Positions 7,492 through 14,042 are shown, numbered from the stretch's first letter. The stretch: DNA of 15,178 bases from Thermohalobaculum sp038528605 (GCA_038528605.1 JBCBEP010000081.1:1-15178); one strand, 5' to 3'. Notes: generated from the sequence alone by a model not told the origin. Made by a program: numbers and translations.

Positions 7492-7520
7492 AAGATAGGG
7501 GGGAAAGGCCCACAAGTCAG
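7492..7520 (-). promoter_or_regulatory. Candidate promoter of the M16 pair
   Basis: On the minus strand CTGACT (7520-7515) and TATCTT (7497-7492) are separated by 17 bp, each matching consensus at 4 of 6 positions. Initiation would give a leader of about 25 nt containing the AGGGAG ribosome site. It sits right after the hairpin that follows bamF, consistent with a new transcription unit. Confidence 0.45.
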
Positions 7521-7521
7521 G

Positions 7522-7544
7522 GGCGCGGCACGCAATGCCGCGCC
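7522..7544 (-). terminator. Hairpin downstream of the bamF-like gene
   Basis: A perfect 9-bp stem GGCGCGGCA/TGCCGCGCC with a 5-nt loop (CGCAA) lies about 47 bp past the lipoprotein stop codon. A second, smaller CGCGAG/CTCGCG stem lies between it and the gene, near 7555-7575. No T-tract follows. It probably acts as a terminator or RNA-stabilising hairpin at the end of ileS-lspA-bamF. Confidence 0.45.
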
Positions 7545-7590
7545 GGGCAGGGGCGCGAGAGGCCCCCGCTCGCGAGATTGTTAGCGCCGG

Positions 7591-8196
7591 TCAGCCATCC
7601 GTCGCCTCGGCCGGGGCGGCTGCGGGGTCCGCCGTCGCTGTCGGGTCGTTGGGGGAGGGCAGGCCGCTCCGCTGCAGGCGCTGGCTCTCGGGCACGGGTT
7701 CGACCACGTCCTCCGGGTCGAAGGCCGGCGGCTCGCTGAGGCCGATCAGCTCGAACACGCTCGGCGGCTCGTAGGGGCCCTCTGCGGCGGCCGCGGCCTC
7801 CGCCGCCTCGTCTTCGATCAGCGTGGTGCGGATCTCGCCATCCGCACCGGTCGCAGCGGCACCCACCAGCACCTGCTCCCCGCGGCTCGGTGCGTTGGCC
7901 ACACCGGCCGAGCCTGCACCCGCCCCCAGCAGCGCCGCTTGCGCATCGCGCTCGGGCTGCGGGTCGAGCGGCGAGGGCGCGCCGGGGCGCGGAGAGGGCA
8001 GCACCTGCACGTCCTGCCCAGCCTGCACCTGCGGCGGCACGTAGAGGGGCGCGCGCGCCACCACTTTGAATTCGTCCGGCGAGGGCTTCTTCGCCGCGAA
8101 CACGTCGAGCGGGTTGCCGATCTTGTCGCAACCCGCGAGCGCGGCGGCGCCGGCCATCAGGGCCGCCATGGTCGTCAGCCGTCGGTTCATCGCCAT
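7591..8196 (-). CDS. Lipoprotein, DUF3035 / BamF-like outer-membrane assembly subunit
   Basis: 201 residues. The N-terminus is a lipoprotein signal: two Arg, a hydrophobic stretch, then the lipobox LAGC with lipidated Cys23. Just after it comes the DUF3035 hallmark PSPDEFKVVARAPLYVPPQ (39-57), followed by LPSPRPG. The rest is Pro/Ala/Glu-rich and low in complexity, apart from PYEPPSVFELIGL (roughly 145-157). Alphaproteobacterial DUF3035 lipoproteins are annotated as BamF, an accessory subunit of the beta-barrel assembly machine; that assignment rests on family knowledge. The ATG at 8196 has GGAGG seven bases upstream; an ATG two codons later is possible. Asp at position +2 is unusual for an outer-membrane lipoprotein by the E. 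coli rule. It lies directly downstream of lspA, the peptidase that would process it. Confidence 0.82.
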   Translation of the reverse strand: MAMNRRLTTMAALMAGAAALAGCDKIGNPLDVFAAKKPSPDEFKVVARAPLYVPPQVQAGQDVQVLPSPRPGAPSPLDPQPERDAQAALLGAGAGSAGVANAPSRGEQVLVGAAATGADGEIRTTLIEDEAAEAAAAAEGPYEPPSVFELIGLSEPPAFDPEDVVEPVPESQRLQRSGLPSPNDPTATADPAAAPAEATDG

Positions 8197-8210
8197 CTTC
8201 GTTCCTCCCC

Positions 8211-8246
8211 GTCCACGGGTCTGTCCACGGGTACGTCCACCGGTGC
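8211..8246. repeat. Three tandem 12-bp repeats between lspA and the bamF-like gene
   Basis: GTCCACGGGTCT (8211-8222), GTCCACGGGTAC (8223-8234) and GTCCACCGGTGC (8235-8246) are consecutive 12-bp units differing only at the last two bases and one internal base. They fill most of the 53-bp lspA-bamF gap and sit just upstream of the bamF ribosome site. Each unit holds a small ACCCGT/ACGGGT-like core. Confidence 0.85.
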
Positions 8247-8249
8247 GCC

Positions 8250-8732
8250 TCATGCCTTCCAGGCAATCAGAATAGCGCCCGCGAAAATCGCCACATCGGC
8301 GATGTTGAAGGCGTAGGGGTTGGCAATACCGCAACAGCTCATGTTGAGAAAGTCCGCCACCGCGCCGTATTGCAGCCTGTCCCACGCATTGCCGAGCGCC
8401 CCGCCGATCACCACGCCCGCGCCGAGCGCCACCAGGCGCTGCCCTTTCTGCGGTGCGCGCCGGCCCGCCCACCAGAAAAGCGCCGCCGAAATCACGACGG
8501 CAAGCACGATAAGCCCCCAGCGCATCACCTCCGGCGGCGCGAAGACCAGCCCGAAATTGATCCCCTCGTTCCACGCCATCACGAAGTTGAGGAACGGGTC
8601 GATCACCTCCATGCGCCCCACGCGCGGCAGATCGATCAGGTCGATCACCGCCCATTTCGAGAGCCGGTCCGCCAGGAACACGATCCCGGCAGACCAGAGG
8701 ATCAGCCGCATGGAGGGCGTGAGACGCGCCAT
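8250..8732 (-). CDS. lspA: Lipoprotein signal peptidase (signal peptidase II)
   Basis: 160 residues from the chosen ATG. It is an inner-membrane aspartyl protease that cleaves prolipoproteins before the lipidated Cys. Four hydrophobic segments are visible: ILWSAGIVFLA, an interrupted one after WNEGINFGLVF, LIVLAVVISAALFWWAG with LVALGAGVVIGGALG, and VAIFAGAILIAW. Family motifs present are DRLSKW (22-27), WNEGINFG (54-61), GNAWDRL...GAVADF with catalytic Asp127, and FNIAD with catalytic Asp146. Starts are ambiguous: ATG codons at 8735, 8732 and 8711 and a GTG at 8759 inside the adjacent repeat. None has a clear ribosome site. Family alignments favour either ATGATG or the 8711 codon (MRLILW). 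It lies 69 bp after ileS, the classic ileS-lspA pairing. Confidence 0.93.
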   Translation of the reverse strand: MARLTPSMRLILWSAGIVFLADRLSKWAVIDLIDLPRVGRMEVIDPFLNFVMAWNEGINFGLVFAPPEVMRWGLIVLAVVISAALFWWAGRRAPQKGQRLVALGAGVVIGGALGNAWDRLQYGAVADFLNMSCCGIANPYAFNIADVAIFAGAILIAWKA

Positions 8733-8736
8733 CATC

Positions 8737-8806
8737 GGTAGGGTGGGGTTCCACCCCACCGCCCCTCGTTGCTCCGGCCCATGGTGGGGTCGAACCCCAC
8801 CCTACC
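8737..8806. repeat. REPIN-like element: two inverted 24-bp GTAG-headed palindromes
   Basis: Unit 1 (8737-8760) begins GGTAGGGTGGGGTT and contains a 7-bp hairpin GGTGGGG/CCCCACC. Unit 2 (8783-8806) is its reverse complement at 23 of 24 positions and has an 8-bp hairpin. They are separated by 22 bp (8761-8782). A GTAG tetranucleotide next to a palindrome, present as an inverted pair, is the structure of REP/REPIN (BIME) elements moved by REP-associated tyrosine transposases. The ileS stop codon (8804-8802) is the TAG of one GTAG, and the lspA ATG pair begins 2 bp from the other end. The transcribed RNA could form either two small hairpins or one long stem. Confidence 0.8.
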
Positions 8807-11792
8807 CCAAAACGGCATCACAGCGCGCACAGACCATCATGTGTTTGTGGCGGCCCACATCCGGCAGGATCCGCCAGCAGCGGGCGCATTTCTGCCCCGG
8901 CGCCTTCTCGAAGAGCACGCCAATGGTGGGCTCCTCCAGCCGGAAGGCCTCCGCCGGCGCCGCGCCCTCGCGAAGCTCAAGGCCCGAGGTGATGCAGAGC
9001 TCCGCCATATCCACGCTGCGCGCCGCCGCCGCCGTCTCCGCATCTTCGACAAAGAGGATGGGTGCCGCCTCCAGCGAGGCGCCGATGGTCTTCTCCCGCC
9101 GCTCCACCTCGAGCGCACCCAGAACCACTCGCCGCGCCGCCCGGATCTTCGCCCATTTCGCGGCCAGCGCCTCGTCCCGCCAGCTCGCCGGCGTCTCGGG
9201 GAAGTCGGTCAGGTGCACCGAGCTTTCCTCCCCCGGGAACCGCGCCAGCCACACCTCCTCCGTGGTGAACACCAGGATGGGGGCCAGCCAGCGCGTGAGG
9301 CGATGGAAGAGCGCGTCCATCACCGTCCGCGCCGCGCGGCGCTTCGGGCTCGTGGCCGCGTCGCAGTAGAGGCAGTCCTTCCGCACATCGAAGTAGAAGG
9401 CCGAAAGGTCGGAGGTGACGAAGGAGAAGAGCCGCGAGAAGACGCCATCGTAGTCGAACGCCCGGTAGCGCGCCGCCACCTCGCCATCGAGCTCCGCGAG
9501 CCTGTGCAGCACCCAGCGCTCCAGCTCCGGCATCTCCGCGGGCTCGACGCGTTCCTCCTCCGTGAACCCGTCGAGCGCGCCCAGCAAGAACCGGAACCCG
9601 TTCCGCAGCCGGCGGTAGCTGTCCGCCGTGCCCTTCAGGATCTCGGGCCCGATGCGCTGGTCCGCCGTGAAGTCCGCCTGCGCCACCCAGAGGCGCAGGA
9701 TATCCGCGCCGTACTGCTTGATGACCTCGTCCGGCACCACCGTGTTGCCGAGCGACTTGGACATCTTCATGCCCTTCTCGTCGAGCGTGAAGCCGTGGGT
9801 CACGACCGACTTGTAGGGCGCCCGCCCCTTGGTTCCGCAGGCCTGCAGCAGCGAGGAGTGGAACCAGCCGCGGTGCTGGTCGGTACCCTCCAGGTACACA
9901 TCCGCGGGCCAGACGCCATCCGCCCGGTCGCGCAGCACGAAGGCGTGGGTGGAGCCTGAATCGAACCAGACATCCAGGATGTCGTCGACCTTCTCCCATT
10001 GCTCCACGTCGTTGCGCCCGGCGAGGAACCGCTCCTTCGCGCCCTCGGCGTACCAGGCATCGGCCCCCTCGGCGCGGAAAGCCTCCACGATGCGGGCATT
10101 CACCTCCGGGTCGCGCAGGATGTAGTCCTCGCTCGCAGGGTCCCCGCCCTTCCTCTTGAAGCAGGTGAGCGGCACGCCCCAGGCGCGCTGGCGCGAGAGC
10201 ACCCAGTCCGGCCGGTTCTCGATCATCGAGTAGAGCCGGTTCCGCCCTGCCTTCGGCGTCCATTCCACCAGCGCATCGATGGAGGCCAGCGCCCGCTTGC
10301 GGATCGTGTCGCCGTAATCGTCCATCCCGTCGTCCAGCGCCCGGTCGATGGCCACGAACCATTGCGGCGTGTTGCGGAAGATGAGCGGGGCCTTCGAGCG
10401 CCAGGAATGCGGGTAGGAGTGCTTGAGCCGCCCGCGGGCGAGCAGCGCGCCCACCTCCACCAGCTTGTCGATGACCGCCCGGTTCGCCTTGCCTTCCTTT
10501 CCCTTCGGGTCGAGGATCGCGAGGCCGCCGAAGAACGGCAGGTCCTCTCGGAAGCTCCCGTCCTCCAGCACGTTATAGGTCATCGGCAGGCCGAAGCGCT
10601 GGCCCACCTCGTAGTCGTCCGCACCGTGGCTGGGGGCAGTGTGCACGAAGCCCGTGCCCGCCTCGTCGGTCACATGGTCGCCCGGGAGCATGGGCACGTC
10701 ATAGTCCCACTCCGCCCCGGCCTCGCCCGCACCGCGCAGCGGATGTGCCATGGCGAGCCCCGAGAGCTCCTCGGCGGTGACGTCCCGCAGCCGGCGGTAC
10801 ATCCCATCGTCGAGCCGAGCCTGGCCCATCACGCTCTCGGCCAGCGCGTCGGCCAGCACATAGCGGTCCCCGATCCGCGCCCAGCACTCCTCGGGCCGGC
10901 CGGTGACCTCGTAGAGCCCGTAGGAAAGCGTCGGGTTGAAGCACACCGCCCGGTTCTGCGGGATCGTCCAGGGCGTGGTGGTCCAGATGACCACCTTCGC
11001 GCCGTCGAGATCGCCCAGCGGCTCGACCCGCCCCACGGTGATCTCACCATTCCGCGCCCCGAGCGGCGGCGTCGCCTTCTCCGAGAGCACCGGGAACTTC
11101 ACCCAGACCGTGTGGCTCTGGTGCTCGTGGTACTCGACCTCCGCCTCGGCCAGCGCGGTCTTCTCCACGGGGCTCCACATCACCGGCTTCGAGCCCTGAT
11201 AGAGCGCGCCGTTCATCACGAAGGTCATGAACTCCGCGGCGATCGTCGCCTCCGCGTCGAAGTTCATGGTGAGATACGGGTCTTCCCAGTTGCCGGTGAC
11301 GCCGAGCCGCTTGAACTCGCTCCGCTGCACGTCGATCCAGCCCTCGGCGAACTTGCGGCACTCGGCGCGCAGCTCGTTGATCGGCACCTCGTCCTTGTTC
11401 TTTCCCTTCTTTCGGTACTGCTCCTCGATTTTCCACTCGATGGGCAGGCCGTGGCAGTCCCAGCCGGGCACATAGCGCGAGTCGTAGCCCATCATCTGGT
11501 GGGAGCGGACGACGAAGTCCTTCAGGATCTTGTTGAGCGCGTGCCCGATATGCAGGTGCCCGTTGGCATAGGGCGGGCCGTCATGCAGCGCAAAGGGCGG
11601 GCGCTCGCCCGCATCGCGGCGCAGGCGGTAGTAGAGATCCAGCTTCTCCCAATGCGCCAGCCATTCGGGCTCCCGCTTCGGCAGGCCCGCACGCATCGGG
11701 AAATCGGTGGTCGGCAGGAACAGGGTGTCGCGGTAGTCGGGGCCGGTCTCTGTCGTGCCCTCGGCCGCGCGGTCGGTCGTCTCGGCGCTCAT
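8802..11792 (-). CDS. ileS: Isoleucine--tRNA ligase
   Basis: 996 residues. It charges tRNA-Ile with isoleucine and edits valine. The class I catalytic signatures are HIGH (81-84, in GHLHIGHALNKI) and KMSKS (676-680). Between them lies the editing (CP1) domain, including TTTPWTIPQNRAV and the GTGFVHTAPSHGADDYEVG segment. A C-terminal zinc finger is intact: Cys969 and Cys972 (CARC), Cys988 and Cys991 (CARC). This full-length bacterial-type enzyme with C-terminal zinc ribbon resembles the usual proteobacterial IleS. The ATG at 11792 has GGAGG six bases upstream. The last codon and stop lie in the REPIN-like element. It leads the ileS-lspA-bamF group; 214 bp separate it from the upstream PPOX gene, which contains only short palindromes (e.g. 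CCTCATGAGG) and no clear promoter. Confidence 0.98.
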   Translation of the reverse strand: MSAETTDRAAEGTTETGPDYRDTLFLPTTDFPMRAGLPKREPEWLAHWEKLDLYYRLRRDAGERPPFALHDGPPYANGHLHIGHALNKILKDFVVRSHQMMGYDSRYVPGWDCHGLPIEWKIEEQYRKKGKNKDEVPINELRAECRKFAEGWIDVQRSEFKRLGVTGNWEDPYLTMNFDAEATIAAEFMTFVMNGALYQGSKPVMWSPVEKTALAEAEVEYHEHQSHTVWVKFPVLSEKATPPLGARNGEITVGRVEPLGDLDGAKVVIWTTTPWTIPQNRAVCFNPTLSYGLYEVTGRPEECWARIGDRYVLADALAESVMGQARLDDGMYRRLRDVTAEELSGLAMAHPLRGAGEAGAEWDYDVPMLPGDHVTDEAGTGFVHTAPSHGADDYEVGQRFGLPMTYNVLEDGSFREDLPFFGGLAILDPKGKEGKANRAVIDKLVEVGALLARGRLKHSYPHSWRSKAPLIFRNTPQWFVAIDRALDDGMDDYGDTIRKRALASIDALVEWTPKAGRNRLYSMIENRPDWVLSRQRAWGVPLTCFKRKGGDPASEDYILRDPEVNARIVEAFRAEGADAWYAEGAKERFLAGRNDVEQWEKVDDILDVWFDSGSTHAFVLRDRADGVWPADVYLEGTDQHRGWFHSSLLQACGTKGRAPYKSVVTHGFTLDEKGMKMSKSLGNTVVPDEVIKQYGADILRLWVAQADFTADQRIGPEILKGTADSYRRLRNGFRFLLGALDGFTEEERVEPAEMPELERWVLHRLAELDGEVAARYRAFDYDGVFSRLFSFVTSDLSAFYFDVRKDCLYCDAATSPKRRAARTVMDALFHRLTRWLAPILVFTTEEVWLARFPGEESSVHLTDFPETPASWRDEALAAKWAKIRAARRVVLGALEVERREKTIGASLEAAPILFVEDAETAAAARSVDMAELCITSGLELREGAAPAEAFRLEEPTIGVLFEKAPGQKCARCWRILPDVGRHKHMMVCARCDAVLG

Positions 11793-12006
11793 CGGTCGCC
11801 TCCGGTCAGGTGTCTTTCATGGGGTCGGTCTCGGCGCGCAATTCGCAACACCTCATGTCCCGGCGCCGCGCTCAGCGGGCCGGGCCGGTAATTCGCCGCG
11901 GGGCCGCGAGGACCGCGCGGGAACGGATGACCGGTATCTGCCTCATGAGGTCGAGCCTATAGCGCCGGCCCGTTCGCCAGTCCAGCAAGCTGCTGCCGCA
12001 GCCGCG

Positions 12007-12561
12007 TCAGCCCTCGGCGGGGAGAATGCCCGTGGGCCGTCCGTCGATGCTCACCGTATTGCGCCGGCGCCAGAAGTTCTCGACGCCCGCCTCGCCCATC
12101 TCCTCGAAGAACGGCACCAGCTCCGCCTCGCCCCGGCCGCCTGCGAAGGACATGAACGGCACGCCGCTCCCGCAGGAGGTCTGGATCCGTTCGATCGTCA
12201 TGTCGAAGACCTGCCGGCTGCCGGCCATCGCCGGGAAGGGTGCCGACGCTTCGAGCCAGTCCGCATCATGCGGGTGCACCGTGCGCGCGGTACCATAGGC
12301 GCGCAGGATCATCGCGTCCCCCTCGAAGGCGCACCACATCAGCGTCATCCGGTTGACGTCCGCCAGATGCGCCGCCGTCTCGTTCCCGCTGCCCGTCAGG
12401 TTGAGCCAGACGATGCGGCTGTCATTCACGATCTTCAGCGTGTCCATCCCCTTGGGCGATACGTTCACGCGCCCGTCCCGCGCCGCCGTTGCCACGAAAA
12501 ACATCGGCTGGCGCTCGATGAAGGCGCGCAATGTGGGGTTCAGCTTCGAGCCAAAGGCCAT
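12007..12561 (-). CDS. Pyridoxamine 5'-phosphate oxidase family (PPOX-class) flavoprotein
   Basis: 184 residues. The N-terminal half has the split-barrel FMN-binding pattern: FIERQPMFFVATAARDGRVNVSPKGMD (14-40), then IVWLNLTGSGNETAAHLADVNRMTLMWCAFEG. The RVNVSPKG turn and GNETAAHL helix are typical of this large, functionally diverse superfamily. The C-terminal part contains MTIERIQTSCGSGVPFM. No signal peptide or membrane segment is seen, so it is probably cytoplasmic. It is not PdxH itself, because the pattern matches general PPOX-like proteins rather than pyridoxine biosynthesis. The substrate is unknown. ATG at 12561 with GGAG eight bases upstream. It is divergent from the DUF547 gene, sharing a 181-bp repeat-rich regulatory region. 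Confidence 0.85.
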   Translation of the reverse strand: MAFGSKLNPTLRAFIERQPMFFVATAARDGRVNVSPKGMDTLKIVNDSRIVWLNLTGSGNETAAHLADVNRMTLMWCAFEGDAMILRAYGTARTVHPHDADWLEASAPFPAMAGSRQVFDMTIERIQTSCGSGVPFMSFAGGRGEAELVPFFEEMGEAGVENFWRRRNTVSIDGRPTGILPAEG

Positions 12562-12577
12562 GTGTCATGCTCCGTCG

Positions 12578-12629
12578 CGGTACCGGGAGGCGCAGGCTAG
12601 GCGACCCGCCCCGGTACCGGAAGCGCAGG
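12578..12629. repeat. Inverted and direct repeats around CGGTACCG upstream of the PPOX gene
   Basis: CGGTACCGGG (12578-12587) and its exact reverse complement CCCGGTACCG (12610-12619) flank 22 bp. Each contains the palindrome CGGTACCG. The flanks also form an imperfect direct repeat, GGTACCGGGAGGCGCAGG at 12579 and GGTACCGGAAGCGCAGG at 12613. The first copy begins 17 bp upstream of the PPOX start codon, so it lies in that gene's leader or promoter. Confidence 0.7.
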
Positions 12630-12640
12630 GCCGGCGGTCT

Positions 12641-12679
12641 GCTGACACACGCTGACAGGAGCATCACAAGCCTGTCAGC
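12641..12679. promoter_or_regulatory. Candidate operator: GCTGACA half-sites between divergent genes
   Basis: GCTGACAGG (12651-12659) and its exact reverse complement CCTGTCAGC (12671-12679) are spaced by 11 bp, a centre-to-centre distance of 20 bp, about two helical turns. A third GCTGACA half-site stands in direct orientation at 12641, exactly 10 bp upstream. The array lies 64 bp before the DUF547 start and 80 bp or more from the PPOX start. Sites in such helical phase between divergent genes suggest a dimeric regulator. The identity of any regulator is unknown, and a hairpin role in RNA is an alternative. Confidence 0.45.
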
Positions 12680-12742
12680 CCCCTTGGTTGCCAAGCAGCG
12701 GCGGCCATCTTCTCCCCAGCAAAGCATTCACAGGAGCCGCGC

Positions 12743-13582
12743 ATGACCCCGAGCCGCCGCCAGTTCCTCGCCCTCGCCGCCGTCACCACCGGCGCGGCGG
12801 CGCTGCCCGGTGCCGCCGGCGCCGCGCCGAAGTCCCGGCTGATCGACGATCGCTGGACGCGCCACGGTGGCGGTGGGGACCCGGACCACAGCGCCTGGGG
12901 CGGCATCCTCGCGAAGCACCTGCGCACGGGCACGCAAAGCGGCGTCGCCCTCTTCGATTACGCGGGCGCGCAGGGCGACCGGGCGAGCCTCCAGCGCTAT
13001 CTCGACGCCATGCAGGCCGTCGAGCCCACCAAGCTCTCCGCCGGCGCCGCCTATGCCTACTGGGTCAACCTCTACAACGCCGTGACCATCGACCTCGTGC
13101 TCGGCGCCTACCCGGTGGAGAGCATCCGCGAAGTGAACGGTGGGCTCTTCAACACCGGGCCGTGGACCGACGATGTGGTCCGCGTCGAGGGGCAGGACCT
13201 CAGCCTCGACGATATCGAGCACGGGATCCTGCGCCCGGTCTGGCGCGACCCGCGCATCCACTACGCGGTCAACTGCGCGTCCATCGGCTGCCCGGATCTC
13301 GCGGCCAAGCCCTTCACCGCCGCCGCGCTCGAGCCGATGCTGGAGGCGGGTGCCCGCGCCTATGTCGCCCATCCGCGCGGCGCCACGGTCACGGGCAGCG
13401 GCATCGTCGCCTCCTCGATCTACGACTGGTTCCAGGAGGATTTCGGCGGCAACGAGGCGGGCGTCGTCGCCCATCTCAAGGCATACGCCCCGAAGACAAA
13501 GGCGGCTGAGCTCGGCAATGCCGGCGGCATCGACGATTATCGCTACGACTGGTCGCTGAACGATGCAGGTGCGGTTGGGTAG
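12743..13582 (+). CDS. DUF547 domain-containing protein with Tat signal
   Basis: 279 residues. The N-terminus carries a twin-arginine motif, SRRQFLAL (4-11), followed by an Ala/Gly-rich hydrophobic segment and a likely cleavage around AGA-AP (about residue 28). This predicts folded export to the periplasm. The DUF547 domain covers most of the rest: AYAYWVNLYNAVTIDLVL (about 107-124), the DDIEHGILRP segment (about 155-164) and the conserved YAVNCASIGCPDL with two cysteines (about 174-186), then SSIYDWFQEDFGG. The domain's biochemical function is not established. It resembles a papain/transglutaminase-like fold, which I state as weak family knowledge. The start has AGGAG seven bases upstream. 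It converges on the 59-codon gene downstream; a shared hairpin lies between them. Confidence 0.93.
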   Translation: MTPSRRQFLALAAVTTGAAALPGAAGAAPKSRLIDDRWTRHGGGGDPDHSAWGGILAKHLRTGTQSGVALFDYAGAQGDRASLQRYLDAMQAVEPTKLSAGAAYAYWVNLYNAVTIDLVLGAYPVESIREVNGGLFNTGPWTDDVVRVEGQDLSLDDIEHGILRPVWRDPRIHYAVNCASIGCPDLAAKPFTAAALEPMLEAGARAYVAHPRGATVTGSGIVASSIYDWFQEDFGGNEAGVVAHLKAYAPKTKAAELGNAGGIDDYRYDWSLNDAGAVG

Positions 13583-13593
13583 GCCGCACACGC

Positions 13594-13614
13594 AGCCCGG
13601 CTATCGGCCGGGCT
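13594..13614. terminator. Bidirectional hairpin between DUF547 gene and the small minus-strand gene
   Basis: A perfect 8-bp stem AGCCCGGC/GCCGGGCT with loop TATCG lies 12 bp past the DUF547 stop codon. The same hairpin overlaps the stop codon (13603-13601) of the convergent 59-codon gene. No T-tract follows on either side. It could end transcription from both directions. Confidence 0.5.
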
Positions 13615-13780
13615 CGCCCTGCTCGAACACAAACTGCGCCTTAGGGAAGTAGTCCCTGAGGATGCGGTAGACTTCAGCGGCTTCGTCGGAGCTGCGGAAC
13701 TGGTAGGCCAGCACACATTGGCCTTCCTCACGCACGCGCAGCTTCATCGCACGCTCGGGCCGGGGGGATACACCACGCAT
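13601..13780 (-). CDS. Small conserved-looking protein, 59 residues, unknown function
   Basis: The minus strand reads ATG (13780) to TAG (13603-13601). The protein begins MRGVSPRPERAMKLRVREEG and contains CVLAYQFRSSDEAAEVYRIL and DYFPKAQFVFEQ. The alternation of predicted strand (MKLRVREEGQCVLAYQF), amphipathic helix (SSDEAAEVYRILRDYF) and strand (AQFVFEQ) looks like a small beta-alpha-beta fold rather than a shadow frame. It has a normal composition with few rare residues, no signal peptide and no membrane segment. AAGGA lies nine bases before the first ATG; a second ATG at 13747 (MKLRVREEG) is an alternative start with weaker support. I recall similar short hypothetical proteins in Rhodobacteraceae but cannot name a family. 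It is transcribed toward the DUF547 gene. Confidence 0.65.
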   Translation of the reverse strand: MRGVSPRPERAMKLRVREEGQCVLAYQFRSSDEAAEVYRILRDYFPKAQFVFEQGEPGR

Positions 13781-14042
13781 TGACGACGTTCCTTAACACT
13801 AGAGACACCCAACCCATAGTTCATGATTTGCTACTGGGAAGTGCCGATCGTCACAAGCAACTACTGTTAGAAACACTCATTTTGCCATTTTCGAGGGCAG
13901 AGTTCCAGCCTGCGGCTCTTGCAAAACCCCGGCGATGCCAGTAGTTACGCGCGCTCCCGCCCGAGAGATCGTGCGGGCCCGGAATCGTCGGCCGGAAAAT
14001 GGGCTGCCGTACGGTTCCAGAAATCGGACATGGAGACGAAAA
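13781..14042 (+). other. AT-richer intergenic leader upstream of rpmI
   Basis: This 262-bp stretch contains the divergent promoters of the 59-codon gene and of rpmI-rplT-rpmJ. Positions 13790-13930 are visibly richer in A and T than anything else here. Structures seen are an 8-bp inverted pair AACTACTG (13860-13867) / CAGTAGTT (13940-13947), a CCCGC/GCGGG hairpin (13957-13978) and a CCGTACGG palindrome near 14008. TTGCAA (13920-13925) followed after 17 bp by TAGTTA is a weak promoter candidate. No confident RNA family is recognised. Confidence 0.4.

Noticed and set aside
8977..10362. 461-codon minus-strand frame inside ileS
   Set aside because: It is an out-of-frame shadow of ileS, with Gly/Arg/Ala-rich composition.
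9999..11891. 630-codon plus-strand open frame opposite ileS
   Set aside because: It is entirely antisense to a clear ileS. The His/Arg/Pro/Val-rich product has no motif and no ribosome site; it is a mirror of the codon bias.
13543..13731. 62-codon minus-strand frame overlapping the 59-codon gene
   Set aside because: It is Ser/Ala/Pro-rich, in the alternative frame, and overlaps the DUF547 3' end. The 59-codon frame is more protein-like.
13935..14042. In-frame N-terminal extension of L35
   Set aside because: The extra 36 codons have no similarity to L35, whose conserved start MPKMKTKSG at 14043 has a good ribosome site.
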